This document shows positions 35,751-44,327 of a stretch of 49,451 bases of DNA, one piece after another. Both the position numbers and the translations under genes were made by a program. The stretch covers positions 1-49,451 of the forward strand of contig DUBZ01000004.1 of the NCBI GenBank assembly GCA_012960035.1, read 5' to 3'. Position 1 is the stretch's first letter, and the number at the start of each line of letters is the position of its first letter. The DNA comes from Myxococcales bacterium. GTDB lineage: Bacteria; Myxococcota_A; UBA9160; UBA4427. The notes under the pieces were generated by a model, which saw only the letters and a list, made by a program, of their open reading frames with translations, ran no database searches and was not told the origin of the DNA.

Positions 35751-36359
35751 TCAGCTGCTCGTAGAAATCCCCGCCAGCGCCAGCGCTTCATTCAAACGCT
35801 CCGGCGTATTGCAGTCGACGAAGCTCGACAGTTTAGGGTCGAGGTCACGGCAAAAGGCTTCGTCGACGACACGCGCGCCATCGAGTTGGGCGATCGCACG
35901 AGGACGGCGTTCGCCGCGGGCCAGCATTGCGTTAATTTCGTCTGTGAGCGATTTTGCGTAGACCGCACAGGTCGTCATGTAGTGACCATCCAGGTGGGGG
36001 ATGACGGCGGAGACATCGTGGGCAGCTTCGAGTAGACCGGTTACAAGTGAAGCCTGCAGCAGAGGTACATCACACGAAACCACAAAGGCTTTGTCGGACG
36101 CGATCGCATCGAGTCCGGCGGCCAGCCCCGCGAGGGGGCCATTTCCTTCTGCAGGGTCCCGAGCCACTGGGAGACCTAGAGCTTCGTTTGCGGGGAGCTC
36201 CTGTCCGGCCCGCGCAACAAGATGAACTTCGTCGACGCACGAGCCGACGATCCCGGCGATGCGCGAGAGCAAACTCTCGTTCCCGAACGCAAGGCTGGCC
36301 TTGTCTTGGCCCATGCGTTCAGAAAACCCTCCGCAAAGGATCAGTGCTGCGTGCGACAT
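35751..36359 (-). CDS. mobA: Molybdenum cofactor guanylyltransferase
   Basis: MobA attaches GMP to molybdopterin to make the MGD cofactor used by formate dehydrogenases. The 202-aa product begins ALILCGGFSERMGQDKASL, a version of the LxGGxSxRMGxDK nucleotide-binding motif. PAEGNGPLAGLAAGLDAI and FVVSCDVPLLQ (metal-binding Asp) follow, then a C-terminal region ending in NTPERLNEALALAG. Its presence 2.4 kb upstream of the bis-MGD formate dehydrogenase on the same strand supports a shared function. Confidence 0.92.
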   Translation of the reverse strand: MSHAALILCGGFSERMGQDKASLAFGNESLLSRIAGIVGSCVDEVHLVARAGQELPANEALGLPVARDPAEGNGPLAGLAAGLDAIASDKAFVVSCDVPLLQASLVTGLLEAAHDVSAVIPHLDGHYMTTCAVYAKSLTDEINAMLARGERRPRAIAQLDGARVVDEAFCRDLDPKLSSFVDCNTPERLNEALALAGISTSS

Positions 36360-36590
36360 CGGGCGACTCTAGCAGGCCGCGGAAAACCCCACTCCCGTCG
36401 TCATGCACGCGTTTATTCGACTCGCTCTTCGTTGCGAAGACTTGCTGGGGCCAGTCCCCTCTAATTTCCCGCGCCTTGATCGATTCTAAAATCCGCGCAC
36501 TTGGCTCGGTCCGGAGTTCTTCCGCAGACTCCTAGCGGGTTCGTCCATGTCGAGCTTCCGGCGTATGCTCGCCGCCGATCAGGAAATGAC

Positions 36591-36815
36591 ATGAACTCAC
36601 ATGAGGAAACCGGACGATTGACGGATCGCGAACAAGCGAGGGTCACAGTGGGGCAGTGTGTTGACTGTCTACACGCACGACGCCTTACGAGTCGCAAAGG
36701 AAGCGACTTCTATCGCTGTCAGAAGGCGAAGCAGGACGACCGACTCATGGATTACCCGCCGCTCCCCGTCCAGTCGTGTCCTGCGTTCGCAAGAGACCCC
36801 GCCGTCGTCGATTGA
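36591..36815 (+). CDS. Small four-cysteine protein, possible zinc ribbon
   Basis: A 74-aa protein with four cysteines at 23, 26, 43 and 63 (QCVDCLHARR; FYRCQKAKQDD; VQSCPAF) and a conserved-looking YPPLPV segment. The CxxC-x16-C-x19-C layout could bind a zinc ion or an Fe-S cluster. ATG 36591 is chosen because AGGAAA precedes it; the frame is open from 36501 but that part is featureless. The 230 nt before it to mobA hold no other gene I can support. Function unknown. Confidence 0.65.
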   Translation: MNSHEETGRLTDREQARVTVGQCVDCLHARRLTSRKGSDFYRCQKAKQDDRLMDYPPLPVQSCPAFARDPAVVD

Positions 36816-36833
36816 GCGCGGATCTGCAGTCGA

Positions 36834-38036
36834 CTAAGCGCCCGGTGAAAAGTTCACCTGCATTTCCTCAAGTCCGGCGATGAAGTTCGAAGGTCGCAGC
36901 GCAAGTTTGGCGCCGTCGGCAACTTCGAGATCCGCCATGCGGGGAAGCACTTCTTCGAAGAACAGCCGCAGTTCGAGTCTTGCGAGGCTTGCGCCAAGGC
37001 AGAAATGACGGCCGTAGCCTCCGAATGCGACGTGCTCATTCGGGTTGCGTTCGATGTTGAAGCGGGTCGGTTCGTCGAATACGCGCTCATCGCGATTCGC
37101 ACTGTGATAGAGCAGCAGTAGCTTGTCGCCCTTGCGGATCTGTTGGCCCCGCAATTCCACGTCCCGGGTCGCGGTGCGATTCATGTTCTTGATCGGGCTG
37201 ACCCAACGCAGCATCTCTTCAACGGCTGTCGGGATTCTGGTCGGGTCATCGAGCAGCAGCTGACGCTGTTCGGGGTGGCGGATCAGCTCAAGCATGCCGC
37301 CCGTCATGACGTGACGCGTGGTTTCGTCGCCCCCGACAAGAATCAGCAAGCTTTCATGAATGAGCGCTTCTTCGTCGAGGCCCTCTCCGTCGATATTGGC
37401 ATTGGTCAGGATTCCCATCAGGTCGTCGAGGGTCGGGTCAGCGCGACGCTTAGCAATCACGTCGAGTGCGTACTGCGAATAGTCCGCGCCAGCCATGACT
37501 GCGCGCTTAAGGGTTTCCCCATCTGCGGTCGCGGAGGTCGCGCCAAGCATGTCTTCGCTCCATTGGAGCAGCCGGTCGCGATCTTTTGGAAGTACGCCGA
37601 GCATGTCGCCAATCACGATCATCGGAAGAGGCGCGGCAATGTCGCGCACGAAGTCGCACTCTCCCTTGGCCGCTACTTTGTCGACGAGTTCGTTGCAGAT
37701 CGCGCGGATCTTGGGTTCGTGGTCCGCGACTCGGCGGGGGCTGAAGCCTCGATTCACAAGCGTGCGTCGTTTTCGGTGATCGGGGTCGTCCATGTTGATC
37801 ATCGAGGGGGTGTAGGAACCCGCTTCGGGGCGAGAACCTTCGCCCGAACAGAATGTGCCCGAATCCTTCGACACGTTCAGGATGTCTTCGTGCAACGTGA
37901 TGCCCCAGACCTGTGCCTGGTCGTCGTAGTAGACAGGGGCGTTCGCGCGCATCCACTCGTACGGTTCGATCGGGTCGTTTCCGTAGAACTCGCCGTCGAG
38001 TAGCCGGATGTCGTCGCGTGTCGGATGGTCGGCCAT
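36834..38036 (-). CDS. Cytochrome P450 (second of three)
   Basis: A 400-aa P450. ILVGGDETTRHVMTGG is the I-helix, EEMLRWVSPIKNMNRTATRD the substrate/ExxR-linked segment and AFGGYGRHFCLGASLARLEL the heme loop with thiolate Cys. MINMDDPDHRKRRTLVNRGF is the C-helix heme-propionate motif. It resembles CYP107/CYP142-like sequences of Actinobacteria and Proteobacteria, but the substrate is unknown. Its start lies 12 nt after the stop of an aldo-keto reductase gene, so the two are likely one operon (AKR first, P450 second). There is no dedicated ferredoxin nearby. Confidence 0.95.
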   Translation of the reverse strand: MADHPTRDDIRLLDGEFYGNDPIEPYEWMRANAPVYYDDQAQVWGITLHEDILNVSKDSGTFCSGEGSRPEAGSYTPSMINMDDPDHRKRRTLVNRGFSPRRVADHEPKIRAICNELVDKVAAKGECDFVRDIAAPLPMIVIGDMLGVLPKDRDRLLQWSEDMLGATSATADGETLKRAVMAGADYSQYALDVIAKRRADPTLDDLMGILTNANIDGEGLDEEALIHESLLILVGGDETTRHVMTGGMLELIRHPEQRQLLLDDPTRIPTAVEEMLRWVSPIKNMNRTATRDVELRGQQIRKGDKLLLLYHSANRDERVFDEPTRFNIERNPNEHVAFGGYGRHFCLGASLARLELRLFFEEVLPRMADLEVADGAKLALRPSNFIAGLEEMQVNFSPGA

Positions 38037-38048
38037 GGTCTTCCTTTG

Positions 38049-39065
38049 TTAACCCATCGGGTACATGATTTTCTTCGACAGCTCGTCGCAGGCGGCGAGG
38101 ATGTCTGCGGGAATCGTCGCGTTTGCGGCGGTGAGCGTTTCTTCGAGTTGGGCAACGGTCGTTGCGCCGATCAACGTCGACCCAAGAAAATCACGGGTCA
38201 ACGTCCAAGCGGTCGCGAAGGCGGCCACTGTCATGTCGCATGACTTCGCGTGGTCCTGAAGCGCATCAACTGTGGCCAGTGTTTTCTCATTGATGAAGCG
38301 CTGGGTCATGCGCTCGCCGCGGTTCGGGTCCGCGCGGTAGTCGGTGAAGCGGCTGTTCGCCGGCCAAGCGCCATCTTGGTACTTGCCTGACAGGACGCCT
38401 CCTGCGAGCGGGCTATAGGCCAAAAGGCTCACCTGTTCGCGTCTGCATACTTCTGCGATTTCGTCCTCGAAGCGACGGTTCAAAATGCTGAAGTTGTTCT
38501 GGATCGTCTCGTAGCGCGCGAATGCATGGTCGGCAGAAACCCAAAGGCTCTTCATCAAACCATGGGCGTTTTGATTGCTGCAGCCGACGTACCGAACCTT
38601 GCCGCTTTCGACGACGCGATCGAGGGCTTCCATTGTCTCTTCGAGGGGAAGCTCTGGGTCGGGCCAATGGGTCTGGTAAAGATCGATGTAGTCGGTGCCC
38701 ATGCGCGTGAGGCTTCCCTCGATCGCGCGAATGATGTTGTGTTTGTCGAGGCCGGAGTTGCCCGATCGCACGGGGCCGAGAAACCAACCTCCGCCAGGGC
38801 CAGTGACTTTGCTTGCCAGGATGATCGAATCTCGGGAGCGACCCGCGAGCCACTTGCCCATGATCTCTTCGGTCTGGCCTGCCCACTTTGGACTCGGCGG
38901 GACCGGGTACATCTCCGCGGTGTCGAAGAAGTTAACGCCATTATCGAGCGCACAGTCCATAATGGCGTGGCTGGTCGATTCGTCCGCCATGCTGCCAAAC
39001 GTCATTGTGCCCATGCCGATCTCTGAGACGACGAGTCCCGTCTTGCCAAGGCGGCGTTGCTTCAT
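38049..39065 (-). CDS. Aldo/keto reductase
   Basis: A 338-aa (alpha/beta)8 NADPH-dependent oxidoreductase. LGKTGLVVSEIGMGTMTFG opens the barrel. The catalytic tetrad appears as Asp and Tyr in NFFDTAEMYP, Lys in IILASKVTG and His in YQTHWPD. The C-terminal cofactor-binding segment GSTLIGATTVAQLEETL is present. ATG 39065 has AGGAGA upstream. It resembles Tas/YghZ-type reductases that act on aldehydes or ketones. It precedes the second P450 by 12 nt, so its substrate may be a P450 product or precursor. Confidence 0.92.
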   Translation of the reverse strand: MKQRRLGKTGLVVSEIGMGTMTFGSMADESTSHAIMDCALDNGVNFFDTAEMYPVPPSPKWAGQTEEIMGKWLAGRSRDSIILASKVTGPGGGWFLGPVRSGNSGLDKHNIIRAIEGSLTRMGTDYIDLYQTHWPDPELPLEETMEALDRVVESGKVRYVGCSNQNAHGLMKSLWVSADHAFARYETIQNNFSILNRRFEDEIAEVCRREQVSLLAYSPLAGGVLSGKYQDGAWPANSRFTDYRADPNRGERMTQRFINEKTLATVDALQDHAKSCDMTVAAFATAWTLTRDFLGSTLIGATTVAQLEETLTAANATIPADILAACDELSKKIMYPMG

Positions 39066-39194
39066 CTGGTTCTCCTGGTTTGGCGCACAGTCGCCCACCT
39101 TACTACATCACAGGCCGGCAGCGACGGCAGGGTCGGCTCGCGTTCTTTTGCTGCTAGTTTCGAAGGCACGCCACTCATCTGGGAGCCAACGAAA

Positions 39195-40019
39195 ATGCCG
39201 ACGATCACCGGGAACAACAACGGCCCAATCACGATCAACTACGAAGAGCGCGGCAGCGGAGACCCCGTGGTGCTGATCGGAGGCATCACGAGTGTTTTGC
39301 AAGTCTGGGATCTGATGGTTCCAACGTTGGCAGAGCGCTACCGCGTAATCACACCAGACAATCGCGGTAGCGGCAGCACGATCATCGCCGAAGACGACGG
39401 TGACCGATCCCCAAAGCGAATGAGCGAAGACATCCTTGTTCTGTTGGACGGCTTGGGGTTGGATCGCGTACATCTGCTCGGGGCATCGATGGGCGGGATG
39501 CTCGTGCAGGAGTTCGCCATCGCGCATCCGGAGCGGCTGGCTTCGCTCTCGATTTGTTGCTCCAACGTTGGGGGAACCCGCACCATCACGCCCGACCGCG
39601 AGGTCCTCGAAAAGTTCTTCGCGAGCGCGAGCAAACCCACAAATCCTGAAGACGCCCGCTCGGCGCTCGGTATCTTGATTCACCCCGACTCACTGACGAC
39701 CTGCGCCGACAACCTCGACTTCTACATCGCCACCCGGGATCGCTTTCCACACAGCCCGGAAGAACTCGGGAATCGAGCGAAGGGTGTGGCGTCCCTGGAC
39801 ACCTACGACCGACTGACGGCACTAAACGTTCCCACGCTCGTCATGACGGGGAGCGACGATCAGCTTGTCCCGACAGCGAACTCTGCGGTGATTCACGAGG
39901 CGATCAGTGGCTCGGCTTATGTCGAAATCGAAAAGACCGGTCATATATTTTTTGCGGAGCGACCTGACGCGTCGAACGGAGCCTTGCTCGACTTCCTTGC
40001 GAAACATCCGATGAACTGA
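39195..40019 (+). CDS. Alpha/beta hydrolase
   Basis: A 274-aa alpha/beta hydrolase. VVLIGGITSVLQVWD is the oxyanion strand. The nucleophile is in LLGASMGGMLVQEFA (GxSxG), the Asp is in VMTGSDDQLVP and the His in EIEKTGHIFFAE. ATG 39195 (MPTITGNNN) is the sensible start; the frame open from 39057 is intergenic. It could be an esterase, lactonase or C-C hydrolase; the triad alone does not tell. It stands alone on the + strand, divergent from the AKR-P450 operon and convergent with the MFS gene. Confidence 0.9.
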   Translation: MPTITGNNNGPITINYEERGSGDPVVLIGGITSVLQVWDLMVPTLAERYRVITPDNRGSGSTIIAEDDGDRSPKRMSEDILVLLDGLGLDRVHLLGASMGGMLVQEFAIAHPERLASLSICCSNVGGTRTITPDREVLEKFFASASKPTNPEDARSALGILIHPDSLTTCADNLDFYIATRDRFPHSPEELGNRAKGVASLDTYDRLTALNVPTLVMTGSDDQLVPTANSAVIHEAISGSAYVEIEKTGHIFFAERPDASNGALLDFLAKHPMN

Positions 40020-40022
40020 GAG

Positions 40023-41246
40023 CTACTTGCTTGCAATGATCGCCGCGGCCGTCACATGCCCATAGCGCTCCGGCCGATACAACAGCACCAAGGTCAACAA
40101 CGCCGCGAGGATGCCGCCGACGACGAAGGCGAGCACGTGATACACACCGACGAAACCTTGTGATGGGGCGACCCATTCCACCATCGCCACGGCGCTCGCT
40201 CCGATTCCGAACGTCAGCGAAAATTTCAAGCCATAAGCAGTGGCACGCCAGCGGTCCGGAGTGAGCTGGGCATAGAGGCTGTTTTCGATCGGCTGCATCC
40301 CCAAAGCGAAAAATGCGTAGAGGGCGGCCGCCACGAACAGCGCGTAGTCGGACGAGTAAGGGATCAACAGCACCGCGGGCAGACTTGCGGCGTGGAAGAT
40401 CAGATATGACTTCGCGAGCGGGTAGCGGTCGGCGATGCGACCGCCCAAATACTGTCCGCCGATGCCCGCACACATGGCGAGTGAGGTCGCGAGGCCGAAA
40501 TTCAGAAACTGAATACGTTCGGAAAACAGCGCGGGCTGCGCAACCGAGTTCGCCCGGTAATTGAACCCCCCGAACATCGCCGCGATGCAAACCAATACGA
40601 AACAGACGATGAGCAACCGCGGGGTCGGGCCGCTGGTTTCAGCTTCGTCCGTGACTTCCCCACGCTGGGGTTCTCTGAAGCGGAGCGCACTTGTCGCAAT
40701 CGCGGTCGCGAGAATGCCAACGCCGGTTGCGATGAACGTCATGCGACTGCCGATTGAAGCTGCGAGCAAGCCGGTGACCGCCGGGCCGAGCGCGATCCCC
40801 ACGTTGCCGTAGATGCCATTGATGCCGAGCGCGGTACCGCGCGCTCCAACCGTACGCGAGATCAAACCGATGCCAGCAGGGTGATACGCACTTGCACCAA
40901 GCCCCACCAGTGCCAAGCAAGCCGCGATCGGCCAACCCGGGGGCACAAAACCTGCGATCAGCATCGCGGTCCCACTCAGGAGCAGGCCGCCAGTCACCAT
41001 GCGCCGACTTCCGAAGTGATCTGCGAGATAACCAGCGGGCAAGGCGCCGAACCCAAGCAACATGTACCCGATGAGACTCCAGCCGAGTACTTCTTCGAGC
41101 GGTCGACCGATTTCAACTGCGTAGATCACCGCAAGTGTGGGGTAGGTCAGCTCGACGTAGTGGGTCAGGCCGTGGGCCGCACCGGTAAAGGCGAGGACCT
41201 TCTTTTCTTCCGGCGTGAAGCGCGGGGGCGATTCGTCGGCCGTCAT
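40023..41246 (-). CDS. MFS transporter
   Basis: A 407-aa integral membrane protein with the twelve-helix pattern of the major facilitator superfamily. The loop 2-3 motif is seen as GYLADHFGSRRMV and its second-half copy as GGRIADRYPLAKSYL. Charged loops separate hydrophobic runs such as ACLALVGLGASAYHPAGIGL. The cargo cannot be inferred; the SLALVGLGASAYHP segment is reminiscent of NarK/Fsr-type carriers. It is the third gene of a minus-strand run P450-LLM-MFS, so it may move the substrate or product of that pathway. Confidence 0.9.
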   Translation of the reverse strand: MTADESPPRFTPEEKKVLAFTGAAHGLTHYVELTYPTLAVIYAVEIGRPLEEVLGWSLIGYMLLGFGALPAGYLADHFGSRRMVTGGLLLSGTAMLIAGFVPPGWPIAACLALVGLGASAYHPAGIGLISRTVGARGTALGINGIYGNVGIALGPAVTGLLAASIGSRMTFIATGVGILATAIATSALRFREPQRGEVTDEAETSGPTPRLLIVCFVLVCIAAMFGGFNYRANSVAQPALFSERIQFLNFGLATSLAMCAGIGGQYLGGRIADRYPLAKSYLIFHAASLPAVLLIPYSSDYALFVAAALYAFFALGMQPIENSLYAQLTPDRWRATAYGLKFSLTFGIGASAVAMVEWVAPSQGFVGVYHVLAFVVGGILAALLTLVLLYRPERYGHVTAAAIIASK

Positions 41247-41293
41247 TGCTTGCGCTTAGCCAACGCCACTTTGGAATACAAGATCGCTGATTC

Positions 41294-42181
41294 CTAGCCC
41301 GCCGCTTTCGCGAACTGCTCAAGCGCATCGATGTAGCTCTGCGGGCCCTTGAAGCCCGAGTGCTTCTCGCCGACGAACTCAGCGTGGGCGTCCATGGCGC
41401 GAAGCGACAAGTGGGTGCCTCCGAGTTCTTGCCAGAGGTCAACGTTGCTCCGCCAAGCGCGTTCACCCGCGCTGAAGTCGATAGACGCGTCAAAGCCGAA
41501 TGCACTGGCGTCGCGGCCCTTCGCCTCGAGCAGTTCGTTCATCCGTTTGAAGCTGCCCTCCATCCGCTTCGGGCTGGTTCCGAATATGAACCCATCGCCG
41601 ATGCGCGCTGCGCGCTTCATCGCCACGTCGCCGAAGCCGCCAAACCAAATCGGAATATCTCGCTTGGGGAGCGGCCAGATTCCGGCGCGATCGATGCGGT
41701 GGTACTTGCCCGTATAGTCGACGACCGGCTCGCGCCAAAGCGTTCGGAGCACTTCGATTTGTTCGTCGAAGCGTTTGCCTCGGTCATCGTAGCTCTCACC
41801 GAGGCTTTCGTACTCGACATAGTTCCAGCCGGTCCCGACGCCGAGTCGAAGTCGTTCACCAGACAAGAGGTCGAGTTCGGCGGCCTGTTTCGCGACCAGC
41901 GTCGTTTGTCGTTGAGGCAAGACGAGCACACCCGTTGAGAGACCAATGGTCGTCGTCACCCCCGCCATGAAGCCAAGAGTCACAAATACTTCGTGGTACT
42001 CGTCCTTTTCCGTGTACGGACCCGTGAGCGGAGGCGTGCGATTCGCGTGCTCGGCCCCCAGCACGTGGTCGTACAACAGAATGTTGCTGTACCCGAGGTT
42101 TTCGGCGGCCTGTGCCCAGTCGCGAATCGCTACGGCATCGGTGCCATATTCAGTTGTCGGAAAGATGGCGCCCAGATTCAC
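41294..42181 (-). CDS. LLM-class flavin-dependent oxidoreductase (F420-type)
   Basis: A 295-aa luciferase-like monooxygenase/reductase of the (beta/alpha)8 fold. GYSNILLYDHVLGAEHANRT, GLSTGVLVLPQRQTTLVAKQ and RLRLGVGTGWNYVEYESLG are typical of the family members that use coenzyme F420 or FMN. GTG 42181 is the start. It lies 16 nt after the third P450's stop codon, so it is likely the second gene of that operon. The type of flavin cofactor is inferred; no F420 biosynthesis gene is in this window. Confidence 0.85.
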   Translation of the reverse strand: MNLGAIFPTTEYGTDAVAIRDWAQAAENLGYSNILLYDHVLGAEHANRTPPLTGPYTEKDEYHEVFVTLGFMAGVTTTIGLSTGVLVLPQRQTTLVAKQAAELDLLSGERLRLGVGTGWNYVEYESLGESYDDRGKRFDEQIEVLRTLWREPVVDYTGKYHRIDRAGIWPLPKRDIPIWFGGFGDVAMKRAARIGDGFIFGTSPKRMEGSFKRMNELLEAKGRDASAFGFDASIDFSAGERAWRSNVDLWQELGGTHLSLRAMDAHAEFVGEKHSGFKGPQSYIDALEQFAKAAG

Positions 42182-42197
42182 GTGGATTCCTCGCAGG

Positions 42198-43367
42198 TTA
42201 CGGATTGAGTTGGATGTCGATGGAGTGATGCGAACGTGCCCAACGTGACGTCACCCAGCCAGAATCGTCATGGACGATGTAGTTGGGGTGGCGGGCAAGC
42301 AATTCCTCGAAGGCAATGCGGCCTTCCATCCGAGCCAGCGCCGCACCGAGGCAGTGGTGTGTGCCCAACCCGAACGCGAGGTGGCGGTTGCGCTCTTTGA
42401 AGATGTCGAAGGTGTCTGGTTCATCGAAGACACGCTCATCGTGATTGGCTGCGCCGTAAGAGACAAGCAGTCGGCTTTCGGCGGGAATCTTCACGCCGTG
42501 GAGCTCGACGTCTAGGGTTGGACGACGGGGGAGCGTCTGAGTCGGCGATTCAATTCGTAAGACTTCTTCGACCGCATTCGGGATGAGCGTTGGATCGCCC
42601 GCTAGCGCGGCGCGTTGTTCGGGATGCTTATCGAGCAGAACGGCTGCATTGCCGATCAAGTTCATCGTGGTGTCCGTCCCACCGATGATGAGGTTGAAAC
42701 AAAAGCCAAGTAGTTCGTCGTGGGTGAGGTGTTCGCCTTCCACTTCGGCGTCGAGCAGCGCACTCATCAAGTCGTCTTGCGGCTCTTTGCTTCGATCGGC
42801 CAGGAGCGTTTTGAATTCGGCGTAGATTTTCCCGGCCGGTTCTTCAATTGGATGTGAGTTGGGTCCGGTCTCGATCATGGCCTCGGTGCATTCGACGAAG
42901 CCTTGGCGGCGTTCTTCAGGGATCCCAATGAGGTCGCAGATTACGATGCTCGGCAATTGCGAAGCAAATGTGCGCATGAAATTGCAGCGGGGCTCGGCTG
43001 CAGATTCATCGAGGAGTCGTCGGGTTGATTCGCGGACGAAGGGCTCGAGTGCGGCCACTCGGTTCGGCGTGAAGACTCGGGCGATCAGTGTGCGCATCGC
43101 TTTGTGTCGCGACCCGTCCATGTAGACGATCATTGGCATCAAGAGCTTTGACTCGGCGACACCCGAATTCGCGTAGGTTCCCTGGTCTTGCAAGATCGCC
43201 GTGACGTCGTCGTAGCGGGTTGCCACGTAGTGCTCGCGTTGCGCGTCGTGATAGATGGGGAAGTCATCGCGCATCTTGCGATAGGTCTCGTAGAGAGACG
43301 CTTGCAGCGCTGGACCATTGGGGTCGTACAAGGGCTCGGAAGTTGGGGCAGCTGACATGGTGTACAT
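42198..43367 (-). CDS. Cytochrome P450 (third of three)
   Basis: A 389-aa P450. LIIGGTDTTMNLIGNAAVLL is the I-helix motif, EEVLRIESPTQTLPRRPTLD the ExxR-adjacent segment and AFGLGTHHCLGAALARMEGR the heme loop. Its length is a little below typical. An alternative start is 9 nt inward (MSAAPTSEP). It heads the P450-LLM-MFS run. Of the three P450s here it is the most divergent in the substrate-recognition N-terminal half. Electron-transfer partners are not encoded nearby. Substrate unknown. Confidence 0.95.
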   Translation of the reverse strand: MYTMSAAPTSEPLYDPNGPALQASLYETYRKMRDDFPIYHDAQREHYVATRYDDVTAILQDQGTYANSGVAESKLLMPMIVYMDGSRHKAMRTLIARVFTPNRVAALEPFVRESTRRLLDESAAEPRCNFMRTFASQLPSIVICDLIGIPEERRQGFVECTEAMIETGPNSHPIEEPAGKIYAEFKTLLADRSKEPQDDLMSALLDAEVEGEHLTHDELLGFCFNLIIGGTDTTMNLIGNAAVLLDKHPEQRAALAGDPTLIPNAVEEVLRIESPTQTLPRRPTLDVELHGVKIPAESRLLVSYGAANHDERVFDEPDTFDIFKERNRHLAFGLGTHHCLGAALARMEGRIAFEELLARHPNYIVHDDSGWVTSRWARSHHSIDIQLNP

Positions 43368-43400
43368 CTTCGCCCCGTCATTGGGGGGGCGTCAAGGTGG

Positions 43401-43735
43401 CTACCAGACTCCCCGGGCCTTTAGCGGGAGGTCCCGGTCGCCGTCGAGGTGGCCCTTGCCCGGGACGTAGTTGGCTTCTATGCGAATACCGTCGGGATCT
43501 TCAAACAAGACCGAGTAGTACCCGGGGGCGAACTTGCCCTCTTCGGGTGCGTGGATAATGCGAGCCCCAATATCGATGGCGACTGCGTGAATCGCATCGA
43601 CGTCTTCGCAGGAGCGCGCCCGGAAGCAAAGATGGTGGTGAGGCTCATGAAATTGAGCAGGCGCCGATAGAACGCAATCGAACGGGCCATGTCTGAAACG
43701 CTCAGCTGAATGTGCGCGATCCCATTGATGTTGAC
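43401..43735 (-). pseudogene. Broken VOC/glyoxalase-family gene (internal deletion and frameshift)
   Basis: The 5' part reads NINGIAHIQLSVSDMARSIA then FYRRLL, a normal vicinal-oxygen-chelate beginning. The 3' part, in another frame, reads EPHHHLCFRARSCEDVDAIH and continues through APGYYSVLFEDPDGIRIEAN to ...ARGVW and stop. Between them about 40 residues of the family are missing and the frame shifts. No start codon precedes the first part in frame (GTC at the expected place). A nine-base C run on this strand lies just upstream. Most likely a decayed dioxygenase/lactoylglutathione-lyase-like gene. Confidence 0.75.
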
Positions 43736-43769
43736 TTGGGGGGGGGCTCGTCCGCGCTTTCTTTGGAAC

Positions 43770-44243
43770 TCACGCGGCGAACGACTTCGAACGCACGCGC
43801 CAGGCCAATATCATCGGCGCAATGAGCCAAGGCAAGTTTGCGGGCAAGTAAACCCAGAGGTTCTGCGGCGGATGGGGGCCCATGAACGTCTCTGAGAAGT
43901 AGAAGAACATGTTCGTCACCGCGGCGCCGACGTAGATCAAGACTGGCGTGCGAATAATCGGGTTCTGTCGAATCAGTCCCCACATCAGGAAACACAACAT
44001 CGGGGCTTGAAAGAAGCCATCGAAGAGGCAGGCCGCGATGAGGTTCGCGGGCGGGTCTAGGTGCGCGGGTTCTTGTACGACCGCCCAGTCGTAGAGCGAC
44101 CGGAGCGGCGGCCATGGGCTATCCGCTGCGACCGGGACGCCAAGGCCTTCCGGCAGGCTGTACAAAAAACCGTAGAGGATTGAAAGACTAAAGAAACACA
44201 GCAGCCCTAGGTCGAGAGGGCGTTTGTAAATGGGGGACGGCAT
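43770..44243 (-). CDS. Four-helix membrane protein resembling EXPERA/TMEM97 family
   Basis: A 157-aa protein with four membrane segments (about residues 11-30, 66-90, 98-117 and 129-150). The helices and the motifs ACLFDGFFQAPMLCF (D75, Q79), IIRTPVLIYVG and VYLPANLPWLIAPMILAWRV follow the pattern of the eukaryotic EXPERA family (TMEM97/sigma-2 receptor, EBP), where FQxP, IRTP-x-x-IY and a terminal Y-x-P helix recur. GAGGAC precedes ATG 44243. That family handles sterols and related lipids. Its role here is unknown, and a homology search would be needed to confirm the relation. Confidence 0.6.
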   Translation of the reverse strand: MPSPIYKRPLDLGLLCFFSLSILYGFLYSLPEGLGVPVAADSPWPPLRSLYDWAVVQEPAHLDPPANLIAACLFDGFFQAPMLCFLMWGLIRQNPIIRTPVLIYVGAAVTNMFFYFSETFMGPHPPQNLWVYLPANLPWLIAPMILAWRVRSKSFAA

Positions 44244-44327
44244 TGCTTGTGTCCTCTTTGATTGCAAAGGCATGCGGCGCCAACGCGTTTTACGAAGCTT
44301 TCGCGCGTCGTCTAATGCGGCCGCTGC

